A stretch of DNA of 50,948 bases from Methanobrevibacter sp. (GCF_030539555.1 NZ_JAUNXX010000007.1:1-50948); one strand, 5' to 3'. Shown: positions 1 through 9,827, counted from the stretch's first letter. The notes: generated by a model from the letters alone, not told the origin. Numbers and translations: made by a program.

Positions 1-603
1 TTGTTTTTTAATACTGACAAGAGCATTAATAAGCATAGCTAAAGTAGGAATTAACAGCACCCACTGCATCCATGTAGCATTTCTGCTTAAAATTGCTATT
101 ATAATCAATGCAACACAAAGAATTAATAAGAAACTGGAGTCTGATTTTTCAATCAGCAGTTCAACATTTTTTTCTTGTATTTTATGCTGTGCTGTCTGAA
201 CACTTAACAGATTTTGTTCATGTTTTTTAAGTGAAACAGCCATTGCTCTTTGTAATTCATCTTTTTCAAGTGGTTTGAGCAAGTAACCAAAAGGATTACT
301 TGTTAACAATTTATCAATTGTTTCATCAAAAAGAGCTCCAATTATAACAATTACAGGAATATTAAAAATCTCCAAATCGGTTGCTACTTGAAGCAAATCT
401 AAGTTTTCTTCTTCAGTATCTAAAAATATCAAGTTAGGTGAATATTCGTCGATTTTTTTGAATATGTCTTCCTTTTCAAATGCAGACCCAACATATTCAT
501 AATTGTACTCTTCGACATAACTTTTTATTTGAGATAGCATTATCTCTTCGGAGCTGATGGCAAATATTTTAGGTTTGCCACGGATTAACTGTAACTCGGT
601 CAT
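1..603 (-). CDS. Receiver-domain protein with C-terminal membrane helices (partial, runs off window)
   Basis: An open frame from the ATG at 603 stays open for 201 codons to the window edge, so the C-terminus is missing. Residues about 10-130 resemble a response-regulator receiver: NLIFLDTEEE supplies a possible phospho-acceptor Asp, and GYLLKP supplies the conserved Lys near residue 107. The usual N-terminal acidic pair is replaced by ISSEE. A coiled-coil-like stretch follows, then hydrophobic segments (SFLLILCVALIIIAIL, and VLLIPTLAMLINALV) that look like two membrane helices. A receiver in front of membrane helices is not a standard layout. It lies 10 bp behind the free receiver gene on the same strand, so it probably belongs to the same signalling operon. 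The receiver assignment is by motif, and what follows the helices is unknown. Confidence 0.75.
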   Translation of the reverse strand, partial: MTELQLIRGKPKIFAISSEEIMLSQIKSYVEEYNYEYVGSAFEKEDIFKKIDEYSPNLIFLDTEEENLDLLQVATDLEIFNIPVIVIIGALFDETIDKLLTSNPFGYLLKPLEKDELQRAMAVSLKKHEQNLLSVQTAQHKIQEKNVELLIEKSDSSFLLILCVALIIIAILSRNATWMQWVLLIPTLAMLINALVSIKKQ

Positions 604-613
604 TTGAATCTAA

Positions 614-1024
614 TTAATTTGTAAAACCACTAGCATCATTAATTTTATTTTCTTCTAGTTTAGCTCTATTTATTGTGATTTTAAGAGTTTTATCTAATTT
701 GCTAATATCATATGGTTTTGAAACGAATCCGTAAGATCCTTTAACATTGGATTTTTCAAAAGTATCTGTATCAGTGTTCGCAGTCAAATAGATTACCGGT
801 ATTCTTAATTCTGAAATAATCTCTGCTGCTTCAATTCCTTCCATATCTCCTTTTAGTTTAATGTCCATCAAAACAACGTCAGGTACTTTTTCAGCAGCAA
901 CATCGATTGCATCTTGACCGGTATCAACTGTGTCAATTACATCATAACCTAATTCTTCTAAACTGTATTTCAAATCTAATGCGGTGATTGCTTCATCTTC
1001 AACAACTAATATTCTTTCATTCAT
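614..1024 (-). CDS. Single-domain response regulator (CheY-like receiver)
   Basis: A 136-residue protein made of one receiver domain. All hallmark residues are present: acidic pair E9/D10, phospho-acceptor D54 in VVLMDIKL, T81 in IYLTAN and K103 in FVSKPYD. There is no output domain, so it probably works as a phosphorelay intermediate or by protein contact. It lies about 80 bp behind two hybrid-less histidine kinases and just before a membrane-linked receiver, all on the same strand. This makes it the likely substrate of those kinases. Confidence 0.9.
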   Translation of the reverse strand: MNERILVVEDEAITALDLKYSLEELGYDVIDTVDTGQDAIDVAAEKVPDVVLMDIKLKGDMEGIEAAEIISELRIPVIYLTANTDTDTFEKSNVKGSYGFVSKPYDISKLDKTLKITINRAKLEENKINDASGFTN

Positions 1025-1104
1025 AATTTTACCTTCTATTAATAATTCACTATTTTTGTATTCATTTTATTTAAATTTTAAGTATTTTTATTTTAATAAG
1101 AAAC

Positions 1105-2973
1105 TTATCCTTCAATTGTATGTTCCATGTATATTGGGAATGTTAACCTATATCCAGTTCCGTTTTCATGTTGGAACAGTTCAATATGACCATCCAATTG
1201 TTTGGTAAGGTTTTTAATAATTTCACATCCAAGATTTTTGGTAATTTTATCAGGATTTTCGATTCCAACACCGTTATCCTGAAGTATAACCTGTGCGGTT
1301 TCAGTGTCAATCCTTTTAATCTTTTTAATAATTTTCTTGTCCGGTTTAGTTTTATCAGGGAATGCATGCTTGATAGCATTCATTGTAAGTTCATCAATAA
1401 CGAGTAACAATGGCGTAATTACTTCAATGGTTAAAACTAAATCCGCATCGACCTCTGATTCAAATTCGATACCATCTCTCAAACCAATTAAACTTCTTAA
1501 TTGACTGTCCTGATCTTCAATATATTCTTTTAAATTAATATTTTTGAAGTCAGTGGTATTGTAAGTTTTTTCATGAAGAATTGCAAGAGAGGATAGTCTG
1601 GATTGCATATGGTCAATAATCACATTAGGTTTATTTTTATAGGCTCTTTTTTCAAGGTTTAAGAAACTGTTAAGCACTTGCAGGTTGTTTTTAACTCTGT
1701 GGTGAACCTCTTTAATCAGTACTTTCTGATGTTCGTTAGCTTCCATTAATTCCAATTGTTTGGTTCGCTCTTCAGTAACATCAGTTAAAAACCCAATACT
1801 GTGTGTCTCGGATCCGAATTCGAACCTTTCAATATATATTTCACATATTTTCTGATTGTTCTCATCTCCTTTTACATTATATGTAAATGATTCATCAAGT
1901 TCATTGATTTGCCCATCCGCTAATCGAATAATATTGTTTATTACATCTTCTTCGACAATATGCTGAATAACTGCGCGGGAATGAGAATACTCTTCAGGTG
2001 ATGCTTCAATAAGATGGTAGAAACCTTGTGAGAACTCATATTGTTTTGTATTTAATGGCTCAATAAGCAAAGCTAACTTTTTATTGTTTTTAAATCCTTT
2101 AAGTAAAAAATCAACAGGCCTTGTCATTTTCCTACTGGAATCAGTACTAACATCTTTCATTAAACCATAACGGCTTATTAGGTGGTTATTTTCATCAAAT
2201 TTTGAATAAAGATTGACTTCAATGTATTTTAAAACACCATCATCAGTTCTAATTCTGATTATGCTTTCGTAGTTGGTTCTTCCATTGTCCATTTCTTTAA
2301 GCATCTTTTCAAGCAATGGCTTGTCTTCAGGGATGATTAAGTCAAAGACAATATTGAAATACTCATCGTTTTCTTCTCTTCCCCTGTTAAGGATGTTATA
2401 AATACCCTGTGTCCAGGAATACCTATCATTAATTTTATAATAACTTCCCGTTTGTGAGAAGTATTCGATTAAATTAGCTTTTTCATCGTACTCTTCATCG
2501 GGAACATGCAAACTTGTGTCACGATTATCCCTATGGTCGGAGATAATAATTATCTTCTCCATATCAAAAATGATTTTAACGTTTGAAAATCTCGCTAATT
2601 TTTCGTGGAAATGATAAAAGAATCTCATTTTTTTAGTTTTATGAGTTTCATAAACCTCTTTTAAAGGTTCTTTTAAAATGTTATAAAAACCTGGAGAGGT
2701 TTTACTGAGCAAACGTCCCGCAACGTCACTCTGTTTAATATGTCCCCGAACAAGAGCGCTTAATCCTAATCTATGAACAATAAAATCTTCACCATCATTG
2801 TATGGAATGAAGATGTCTAAATCGTTGCCCAGATGATTTAGGGTTTTTTCGAAAGGAGTATACGGTATTTCAAATTCTTGCGGAACATATTGAAATAACT
2901 CACTTTCCTTTATATCATAGATACTAACTTCTTCAGTATCTTCTAACTTCCGGTATGTTTTTTCAATTCTCAT
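1105..2973 (-). CDS. Sensor histidine kinase, PAS + HisKA_2 + HATPase (copy 2)
   Basis: A protein of about 622 residues starting at the ATG at 2973. This start is preceded by AGGTGA five bases upstream, whereas a longer in-frame start at 3063 would lie deep inside the previous gene. The layout is an unrecognised N-terminal region (1-160), a PAS domain (about 165-290), a second PAS-like region (about 295-405), a HisKA_2 box with KEVHHRVKNNLQ (His 424/425), and an HATPase_c domain with N-box MNAIKHAF and G-box DNGVGI near 566. No membrane helix is seen, so it should be cytoplasmic. It overlaps the upstream kinase by 11 bp and is its clear paralogue along the whole length. Its partner is probably the receiver protein downstream. 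The signal is unknown. Confidence 0.9.
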   Translation of the reverse strand: MRIEKTYRKLEDTEEVSIYDIKESELFQYVPQEFEIPYTPFEKTLNHLGNDLDIFIPYNDGEDFIVHRLGLSALVRGHIKQSDVAGRLLSKTSPGFYNILKEPLKEVYETHKTKKMRFFYHFHEKLARFSNVKIIFDMEKIIIISDHRDNRDTSLHVPDEEYDEKANLIEYFSQTGSYYKINDRYSWTQGIYNILNRGREENDEYFNIVFDLIIPEDKPLLEKMLKEMDNGRTNYESIIRIRTDDGVLKYIEVNLYSKFDENNHLISRYGLMKDVSTDSSRKMTRPVDFLLKGFKNNKKLALLIEPLNTKQYEFSQGFYHLIEASPEEYSHSRAVIQHIVEEDVINNIIRLADGQINELDESFTYNVKGDENNQKICEIYIERFEFGSETHSIGFLTDVTEERTKQLELMEANEHQKVLIKEVHHRVKNNLQVLNSFLNLEKRAYKNKPNVIIDHMQSRLSSLAILHEKTYNTTDFKNINLKEYIEDQDSQLRSLIGLRDGIEFESEVDADLVLTIEVITPLLLVIDELTMNAIKHAFPDKTKPDKKIIKKIKRIDTETAQVILQDNGVGIENPDKITKNLGCEIIKNLTKQLDGHIELFQHENGTGYRLTFPIYMEHTIEG

Positions 2974-4876
2974 CGGTTTCACCTGCCCATAGGCTTTTGT
3001 GGTATTCAATAGTATGATCAAAGTTAACTGGGAAAATAATTTCAAATCCAGTTCCAACTTCACAGTCTAAAATCTTAAGTTCTCCATTAATTTGTCTAGT
3101 TAAATTATTAATTATCTCCCAACCCAAATTATGATTTATTAATGCATCAGGGTCTTTTAATCCAACTCCATTGTCTTTTAAAATTAATTTGCAGATGTGT
3201 TCATCAATGAAATCAATTTTTTTGGAAATTGTTTTATTTGGCATGTTGGGATCCGGAAATGCATGCTTTATTGCATTCATGGTAAGTTCGTCAACTATTA
3301 AAAGCAATGGTGTTATCACATCTATTGATAGGTGGATTTCCGGATCCACTTCGGATGTAAAGTCAATGTCTTTTGCTTTAAATAGCATTTCCAATGTTGA
3401 ATCTTGATCTTTCATGTAATCCTCAAGATTAATGTTAATGAAGTCCTCTGTGTTGTATGTTTTCTCGTGGAGTAATGCGAGTGAAGCTAAACGCGCTTGC
3501 ATATTATCTAATATACGATTAGGATTATCTCCATATTCTCTTCTTTCAAGATTTAAGAAACTGTTCAACACTTGCAGGTTGTTTTTAACTCTGTGGTGCA
3601 CTTCTTTAATTAAAATGTTTTTGGTTGCATTTGATTTTATTAATTCCTGTTGTTTTTGACGTGAAACAGTAATATCAGTTAAGAACCCTATACTGTGTTC
3701 CTGATTACCATAGTTAAAACGTTCAATGAATAATTCGCATATTTTGAGATTTTCTCCATCACCATGAACATCATATGTAAATACAATATTGACTTCTTTG
3801 ATTGCACCGGCAATTATTTTTTCAATTTCTTTTTTGGCACTGTCTTCAAGAATATTGTCGATTATGCTTTTGCTGTGTATGTACTCTTCTTTTGGAATTT
3901 CAATCATTTTGTAAAATCCTTCACTAAATTCGTACCTTTTACTTAACGGTTCTACGAGTAATGATAATTTGGAGTTATGATTGAATCCGTTCAGCATAAA
4001 GTCCACTGGCCTGGTCATGTGTTTATGAGAATCAATGCTGATGTCTTTAAATAAACCGTAATGACTTATTACTTCACCGTTTTCATCAAATTTTGAATAA
4101 AGATAGGTATCCAAATATTTGATATGTCCACCAGGTGTTTTTATACGAATGATATTTTCGTAAGTGTCTGTTTCAGGACTCATAGTTTGGAGTAGTTCTT
4201 CGACTAATGGTTTATCTTCGGGAATCACCAAATCAAAAATAATATTATAATAGGCGTCAGTTGTTTGCTTTGAACGATTAATAATATTATAAATGCCCGG
4301 AGTCCATGTAAATTCATCATGAGTTTTATAATAACTTCCAGTCTGCGAAAAGTATTCGATTAATGTGGCTTTATTCTCTTCGTCTTCTTTTTGCTGTTCT
4401 TCCGGAGTTTTGCTCACGTCAGGAGCTGGTTTTTTCATATCAGAAATTGCATAAATTTCGCCTTCGTCATAGATTATGTGAATGTTTGTGAGTGTTTGTA
4501 TTCTATCACTTTGATAGTAAAACATTCTCATAGCTTTTGTTTTTCCAGTTTCCATAACCTCTTTATAAGCATCTTTAAATAATTCATAGTAAAAAGGAGA
4601 AACCTGGCTTAATTTACGTCCTTCAACAGATTTTGATGTCAAATTCAGTCTTTCAAGTAAATTCCAACCTATCCGTTCAACAATGTAATCTTCACCATCG
4701 TCTATTGGTAGGAAAACGTTAATGTCTGATGGCACATGTTTCATGACATTGCTAAAACGAACTTTATCCGGTTTTTTAACTTGAGGAGCTTCCTGAAATA
4801 CTTCGCTTATATCAATATTATAAACTCTTATTTCTTCAATTTGCTCTAGTTCTCTAAATTGCTTTTCAACATGCAT
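2963..4876 (-). CDS. Sensor histidine kinase, PAS + HisKA_2 + HATPase (copy 1)
   Basis: A 637-residue cytoplasmic kinase with the same layout as its downstream neighbour. The N-terminal region contains FLPIDDGEDYIVERIG. A PAS domain follows (from about 172, IEYFSQTGSYYKTHDE), then a second PAS-like region (about 295-405), a HisKA_2 phospho-acceptor region (ILIKEVHHRVKNNLQ, His 427/428) and an HATPase_c with N534 in MNAIKHAF and a DNGVGL G-box. A charged linker (KTPEEQQKEDEENK, about 157-170) is not in the paralogue. The two kinases are a tandem duplication with extensive identity around the H-box. This gene is first in the apparent operon, and an AT-rich promoter region separates it from the divergent purA. 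Confidence 0.9.
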   Translation of the reverse strand: MHVEKQFRELEQIEEIRVYNIDISEVFQEAPQVKKPDKVRFSNVMKHVPSDINVFLPIDDGEDYIVERIGWNLLERLNLTSKSVEGRKLSQVSPFYYELFKDAYKEVMETGKTKAMRMFYYQSDRIQTLTNIHIIYDEGEIYAISDMKKPAPDVSKTPEEQQKEDEENKATLIEYFSQTGSYYKTHDEFTWTPGIYNIINRSKQTTDAYYNIIFDLVIPEDKPLVEELLQTMSPETDTYENIIRIKTPGGHIKYLDTYLYSKFDENGEVISHYGLFKDISIDSHKHMTRPVDFMLNGFNHNSKLSLLVEPLSKRYEFSEGFYKMIEIPKEEYIHSKSIIDNILEDSAKKEIEKIIAGAIKEVNIVFTYDVHGDGENLKICELFIERFNYGNQEHSIGFLTDITVSRQKQQELIKSNATKNILIKEVHHRVKNNLQVLNSFLNLERREYGDNPNRILDNMQARLASLALLHEKTYNTEDFININLEDYMKDQDSTLEMLFKAKDIDFTSEVDPEIHLSIDVITPLLLIVDELTMNAIKHAFPDPNMPNKTISKKIDFIDEHICKLILKDNGVGLKDPDALINHNLGWEIINNLTRQINGELKILDCEVGTGFEIIFPVNFDHTIEYHKSLWAGETDEN

Positions 4877-5068
4877 GTGAATTACCTAAGTTTATAAATT
4901 ATATGAATTATATTTTTGTTTAATATAATATTTATATTATATGAATTCTTCTAAAATATTGATTAAAATGCAATTTTGGAAAAGCTTTTTAATTAGTAAA
5001 AATATAATATTAGTGTTACGAAAATTTTCTTAATTTTCATATTATATTAATTTTTAAGGAGTTATTAA
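4877..5068. promoter_or_regulatory. Divergent promoter region between kinase operon and purA
   Basis: A very AT-rich spacer between the kinase start and purA. Several TATA-like stretches are present (for example around 4918-4942, and ATATAATATTAG near 5002-5013). AAGGAG lies a few bases before the purA start. No gene or RNA is seen. Confidence 0.5.
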
Positions 5069-6088
5069 ATGACTTGTAGTATTTTAGTTGGTGGAGCATG
5101 GGGTGATGAAGGTAAAGGAAAATGTATTACTTACCTTTGTGACACTGATAAACCGAAGATAATTGCTCGTGCAGGAGTCGGGCCAAATGCAGGGCATTCC
5201 GTTGAATTCAATGGAGAGAAGTACGGTTTAAGATTAACCCCATCAGGTTTTGTGCACACCGGCGCTAAACTCATGATTGGAGCAGGAGTTTTAGTAAATC
5301 CGGATGTGTTATTTAAAGAATTTGAAGACTTAAAAAAATATAATGTAAAAGAAAGGATGTGTGTTGATCCTAGATGTGCAATAATTAATGAAGACCACAT
5401 GTCAAGAGATAAAAGCTCAAAACATTTGGCTGAAAAAATAGGAAGTACAGGGTCTGGATGCGGACCAGCTAATTCCGATCGTGTAATGAGAACTATCGGT
5501 TTGGCCAAAGACGCTCCGGAACTTGAAGATTATATTGCTGATGTGTCTTTTGAGGTCAATGAATCTATTGATAATGGTGAAGATGTATTTATTGAAGGAT
5601 CTCAAGGTTTTGCTCTTTCTCTTTATTATGGATCTTATCCATTTGTAACCAGTAAAGATACCACTGCATCCACATTTGCTGCAGATGTGGGGGTTGGACC
5701 AACTAAAGTCGATGAAGTCATAGATGTATTCAAAGCTTATATTTCCCGTGTTGGAGAAGGTCCGTTCCCAACTGAAATGACACAGGAAGAGGCAGAAAGC
5801 AAAGGTCTTGAAGAATATGGTGTTGTTACCGGAAGGCGTAGAAGAATCGGTTACTTTGATATGGAACTTGCAAAGGAATCATGCAGAATCAACGGTGCAA
5901 CTCAAATAGCTTTAACATGTGTTGACAAGTTATTTGACTGTGCTCGTGTACAGAACTATGATGAATTGTCTGCTGAAACAAAGGCTTTCATTGAAGATAT
6001 ACAAACTGAAACCGGAGTTCCTGTAACAATCATTTCAACTGGGCCTGATTTAAAAGACACAATCGATTTAAGAAAAGAATTATTATAA
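5069..6088 (+). CDS. purA: Adenylosuccinate synthetase
   Basis: This enzyme makes adenylosuccinate from IMP, aspartate and GTP, the first committed step from IMP to AMP, in the cytoplasm. The N-terminus [13 protein letters not shown] is the family P-loop-like signature, and NAGHSV and the [14 protein letters not shown] block also match. At 339 residues it is the short archaeal form; bacterial and eukaryotic enzymes are usually about 90 residues longer. The start is supported by AAGGAG upstream. It appears to be transcribed alone, with a hairpin plus T-run overlapping its stop codon. Confidence 0.95.
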   Translation: MTCSILVGGAWGDEGKGKCITYLCDTDKPKIIARAGVGPNAGHSVEFNGEKYGLRLTPSGFVHTGAKLMIGAGVLVNPDVLFKEFEDLKKYNVKERMCVDPRCAIINEDHMSRDKSSKHLAEKIGSTGSGCGPANSDRVMRTIGLAKDAPELEDYIADVSFEVNESIDNGEDVFIEGSQGFALSLYYGSYPFVTSKDTTASTFAADVGVGPTKVDEVIDVFKAYISRVGEGPFPTEMTQEEAESKGLEEYGVVTGRRRRIGYFDMELAKESCRINGATQIALTCVDKLFDCARVQNYDELSAETKAFIEDIQTETGVPVTIISTGPDLKDTIDLRKELL

Positions 6089-6110
6089 TTCTTTTTTTTT
6101 TCACTATTTT
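6073..6110 (+). terminator. Hairpin + T-run terminator of purA
   Basis: AAAAGAATTAT and ATAATTCTTTT form a perfect 11-bp inverted repeat with one central base (6073-6095). It spans the purA stop codon and runs into a long T-rich tract. Archaeal termination needs mainly the U-tract, so the hairpin may be secondary. Confidence 0.6.
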
Positions 6111-6112
6111 TT

Positions 6113-6682
6113 TTAATATCCACATTCATCAAAATGTGCTTTAATTTTTGAGTAGATTTCTTCGCTTTCAAAATCGAAATTTGTGTTATATGAGTTATAA
6201 GCTAGAGTACAATCTTTTTTTAAATCAAATTTAAAATTAGGACATTTATCGAATAATTTTTCAAAACAGATTTTTGAATGTTCTGGAAAGGTAACTTCCT
6301 CAAAAGGAATTTTGCTGATTGTCATTTCCATGGCACAGGATAGGACAGTCAATTGCAGGGCTGACGCATAGGCATCGTAAAACTCATTATAATCTAAGTT
6401 GACGTTAAAATAAATCATGAAATTAATCATCACATGTGAAACCCAAATCAATGAATTTGGTTCAAATTTCTCTAATTGTAAATCAGTAAATTTAAAAATT
6501 AAATCTTCTAGATTTTCACCAGAATTATCTTCACAATATTTGACAAACTCATTAAATGAGTAATTTGATAAATATTTGATGTAAGCATCTTTTATTTCAT
6601 CATCGCAGGGATATTTTGAAATTTTTTTTAAATCTTTTCGTTTTAATATTCGGGGATAGGTAAACATTGTAATCAATTCCAT
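6113..6682 (-). CDS. Hypothetical protein
   Basis: A 189-residue protein that I do not recognise. It is rich in Phe, Tyr, Asn, Asp and Glu, with no signal peptide or clear membrane helix and five scattered Cys residues. An alternative start is the Met five codons in (MFTYPRILKRKD), which begins with a basic patch. It is monocistronic, convergent with purA and divergent from the UvrA-like gene. The mixed hydrophobic pattern suggests a helical, soluble protein. No function is proposed. Confidence 0.6.
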   Translation of the reverse strand: MELITMFTYPRILKRKDLKKISKYPCDDEIKDAYIKYLSNYSFNEFVKYCEDNSGENLEDLIFKFTDLQLEKFEPNSLIWVSHVMINFMIYFNVNLDYNEFYDAYASALQLTVLSCAMEMTISKIPFEEVTFPEHSKICFEKLFDKCPNFKFDLKKDCTLAYNSYNTNFDFESEEIYSKIKAHFDECGY

Positions 6683-6734
6683 GTTTAATCTAATTAAATA
6701 ATTATATTACTTCTAATTTTTAATATATTTAATC

Positions 6735-9218
6735 ATGTACAATGACATGATAATCATTCGTGGAGCAAGTGTTCATAATTTAAAAAATATTGATGTTGAC
6801 ATTCCTTTAGGTAAAATTGTAGCTATTAGTGGAGTTTCAGGTTCGGGCAAATCATCTCTTGCACTGGGAGTACTCTACTCTGAAGGATCACGAAGATATT
6901 TGGATGCCCTTTCCACTTACACCCGAAGAAGAATCACACAAACACAAAAAGCAAAAGTTGATTTGCTTCAATATGTTCCAGCGGCTCTGGCTTTACACCA
7001 AAGACCGAGTGTTCCCAATATCAGATCCACTTTCGGAACCTCAACTGAACTTTTAAACTCTTTAAGATTATTATATTCAAGATGTGGTAATTATGTCTGT
7101 CCCAATGGGCACTTGCAGGATGCAACTTTAAATGTGGCTCGTGAAATACCAATAAAATGCTCACAATGCGGTGAAGAATTCTATGGGCTTTCAGCTGAAG
7201 AATATGCTTTTAACTCTGATGGTGCATGTCCGACCTGCAGTGGAACAGGTTTTATCAGAGATGTGGATGATACAAAACTTGTTTTGGATGAAAGCAAAAC
7301 TCTGGAAGAGGGTGCAGTTGCAGCATGGAATCAGTTCGGTATTTCATGGATGTATCATGTTGCAGGAGAACTCGGCGTTAGAGTTGACGTTCCCTTTAAA
7401 GACTTAACTGATAATGAAAAAGATATAGTCTATAATGGGCTGCCAGTTAAAAAATACATTAACATCCCATCTAAAAATGGGAAATTATTTGAACTGAATG
7501 CAGAGTACAGAAATGCTCACAAAGCTATTGAAGAAGCCTTGAGAAATGCAAAAACCGAAAAAGGATTAACTAAAATCAATAAATTTTTAACAACAAAAGT
7601 CTGCAGTGACTGCAACGGAACAAGATTAAATCACAAAGCCAATTCAACTCTTTTAGGTGGAATTAATATTTCTGAAGCGTGTAAGATGACTTTAAATGAA
7701 TTGGTTTTATGGATTCCGGAAGTTATTGATAATCTGCCTTCTGATTTAAAAGAAATGGCTGAAGCTATTTCAGAAGAGTTCATGGACAATGCAAACATTT
7801 TACTTGATTTGGGTTTAAGCTACATTTCACTTGACAGACCTTCAAATACACTGTCAACCGGTGAACTTCAAAGGGTTCAAATCGCAAAAACCTTGAGAAA
7901 TCATACAACTGGTGTATTATACGTTTTGGATGAGCCTTCAATAGGACTTCATCCCAATAATGTTGAAGGACTGATTAATGTCATTAAACGACTTGTGGAA
8001 GATGGAAATTCAATTATATTGGTTGACCATGATACTAAAATATTGAAGATTGCCGATTATATGATTGAATTGGGTCCGGCTGCAGGTGCGGATGGGGGAA
8101 ATATCATTGCTGAGGGTACTTTAGATGAAATTGTTGATGATTCAGCCTCACAGATAGCTCCATTCATAACAAATTCTGAAAATGTTATTGTTAGGGACAA
8201 ATCAGGGGATATTTTTCAAAATGGTGAAATCAGAATTAAAACATCGCAAATCCATAATGTTAAAGAAATGGATATAAAAATCCCCAAATCCAGGTTAACG
8301 GTTGTAAGTGGTGTGTCGGGAAGTGGAAAAACAACTCTTCTTTTAGAAGCACTTTATCCTGCAGTAAAAGCTTACATTAATGGTGAAGATTTGCCTGTCG
8401 GTGTTAAAGACATAGAATGTGAAGATATTAAAAAAATAGACTTAATTGACAGTGTTCCTATTGGTAAAAATGTAAGAAGTACTGTTGCAACCTACTCTAA
8501 AGTCCTCGATGAATTAAGGAGGGAATTTTCAAAATTGTCAGATGAATATAAAACTGCTGATTTTTCATATAATACTGGAAAATTGAGATGTGAAACCTGT
8601 AACGGTACTGGTAGCGTATCTATGGATGTGCAGTTCCTGCCTGATGTGGAAATGACATGTCATGATTGTGAAGGCTCAAGATATAATGAAAATATTGAAA
8701 AAACAAAATATAACGGGTTATCTCTTGCGGATATCATGTCACTAACAATTGATGAAGCGTTGGAAGATTTATTTGGTCTTAAAAAAGTCACTTCCAAATT
8801 GCAAAAGCTGTCTGATTTGGGATTAGGTTATCTGACTTTAGGTGAGGCAACTCCAAGTTTATCCGGCGGCGAAGCACAAAGACTAAAATTGGCTTCTGAA
8901 ATTGGAAAATCTCAGAAAAATTCAATATTTATCTTTGATGAACCGACTATTGGACTTCATCCATTGGATGTTAAAGTATTAATTGGTGTTTTTGACCATT
9001 TGATTGACATGGGGGCAACTGTAATTGTTATTGAGCATGATTTGGATTTAATAGCTAATGCAGACTATATTATTGATATTGGAATAGATGATAATAATTA
9101 TGGTGGACAAATTTTGGCTTGTGGTTGTTTGGAGGATATAATGAAATCTAAAAATAGTCTGACTGGTAAATATTTAGCTGAAAAGGATTTGTTTAAAAAA
9201 GTTAATGGGAGGGGTTAA
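6735..9218 (+). CDS. UvrA-like excinuclease ATPase, class II (UvrA2-type)
   Basis: An 827-residue tandem ABC ATPase of the UvrA family. The first half has Walker A SGVSGSGKSSLA, signature LSTGELQRVQIAK and Walker B VLYVLDEPSIGLHP. The second half has SGVSGSGKTTLL, LSGGEAQRLKLA and IFIFDEPTIGLHP. A C-terminal zinc module CETCNGTG...CHDCEG is present. A CSQCGEE...CPTCSG pair also follows the first Walker block, but the stretch that normally forms the UvrB-binding domain after LLYSRCG is absent. That explains the length, about 110-130 residues shorter than canonical UvrA, and points to class II. Such proteins may act in DNA-damage or DNA-ligand tolerance without UvrB. The start could also be the Met four codons in (6747). 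It appears to stand alone. Confidence 0.85.
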   Translation: MYNDMIIIRGASVHNLKNIDVDIPLGKIVAISGVSGSGKSSLALGVLYSEGSRRYLDALSTYTRRRITQTQKAKVDLLQYVPAALALHQRPSVPNIRSTFGTSTELLNSLRLLYSRCGNYVCPNGHLQDATLNVAREIPIKCSQCGEEFYGLSAEEYAFNSDGACPTCSGTGFIRDVDDTKLVLDESKTLEEGAVAAWNQFGISWMYHVAGELGVRVDVPFKDLTDNEKDIVYNGLPVKKYINIPSKNGKLFELNAEYRNAHKAIEEALRNAKTEKGLTKINKFLTTKVCSDCNGTRLNHKANSTLLGGINISEACKMTLNELVLWIPEVIDNLPSDLKEMAEAISEEFMDNANILLDLGLSYISLDRPSNTLSTGELQRVQIAKTLRNHTTGVLYVLDEPSIGLHPNNVEGLINVIKRLVEDGNSIILVDHDTKILKIADYMIELGPAAGADGGNIIAEGTLDEIVDDSASQIAPFITNSENVIVRDKSGDIFQNGEIRIKTSQIHNVKEMDIKIPKSRLTVVSGVSGSGKTTLLLEALYPAVKAYINGEDLPVGVKDIECEDIKKIDLIDSVPIGKNVRSTVATYSKVLDELRREFSKLSDEYKTADFSYNTGKLRCETCNGTGSVSMDVQFLPDVEMTCHDCEGSRYNENIEKTKYNGLSLADIMSLTIDEALEDLFGLKKVTSKLQKLSDLGLGYLTLGEATPSLSGGEAQRLKLASEIGKSQKNSIFIFDEPTIGLHPLDVKVLIGVFDHLIDMGATVIVIEHDLDLIANADYIIDIGIDDNNYGGQILACGCLEDIMKSKNSLTGKYLAEKDLFKKVNGRG

Positions 9219-9769
9219 TTTTTTCTTTTAAGGTCTTTAAGTTGATTGATGGAGATGCCTGTGCATCTGATGATGATCTCCTCATCAACACCTTCAGAAA
9301 GGAAATTTTTAGCATCTTCTAGTTTTCCATCTTGTTTTCCATCGAAGTAGATGGTATCAAATCCTTGGCCATATTTGGAAATAATTCTCATTATTTCAGG
9401 ATTTTCTCTTTCCAGTTTTAACATATTAACCATCTCTGACAATTTATTTTTTGTGAGGAATCGATTTAGTTGCATGATTTCACAAAGAATAATATCAGTT
9501 TTCAAATCTGAATCTGGGAAATTGGTATGAACTATTATGTAACATATAATGCTCATTAATGCTTTAATAGGTATGTCAATATCCATATCTGGTAAAATAA
9601 GCAAATCAATTGCTTTATTTTCATATAATTCTTCTTGTGTAATCATTTTGTATATTAAAGTACTTAAAACTTCCCTGCCATTTTTTTTCTTTGGTTGCAA
9701 CGATATTTGGCTGAAAGTATATATTGTACTTAATATGTGTTTTAATTCTAAATTAAAGCAATTTAACAC
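9215..9769 (-). pseudogene. C-terminal remnant of an Rpn/PD-(D/E)XK-type transposase-like protein
   Basis: An open frame of 184 codons with a GTG at 9769 but no convincing start or ribosome site. The frame continues a few codons upstream (…YADTNIDLK) before meeting a stop. The end GKQDGKLEDAKNFLSEGV plus IIIRCTGISINQLKDLK is the tail seen in Rpn-family putative transposases and nucleases, where a short repeat of this kind follows the nuclease core. The N-terminal PD-(D/E)XK core is missing, so I read it as a decayed fragment. It overlaps the end of the UvrA-like gene by 4 bp, tail to tail. A short intact gene cannot be excluded. Confidence 0.5.
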
Positions 9770-9827
9770 TTTTAAATCAATATTGGTATCTGCATATTAA
9801 AATAATGTTTTAATATAATTATAAATA

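Noticed and set aside
2974-3063. N-terminal extension of the second kinase (hydrophobic 30-residue leader resembling a signal)
   Set aside because: It lies wholly within the upstream kinase gene in another frame, and a good AGGTGA site supports the internal start at 2973.
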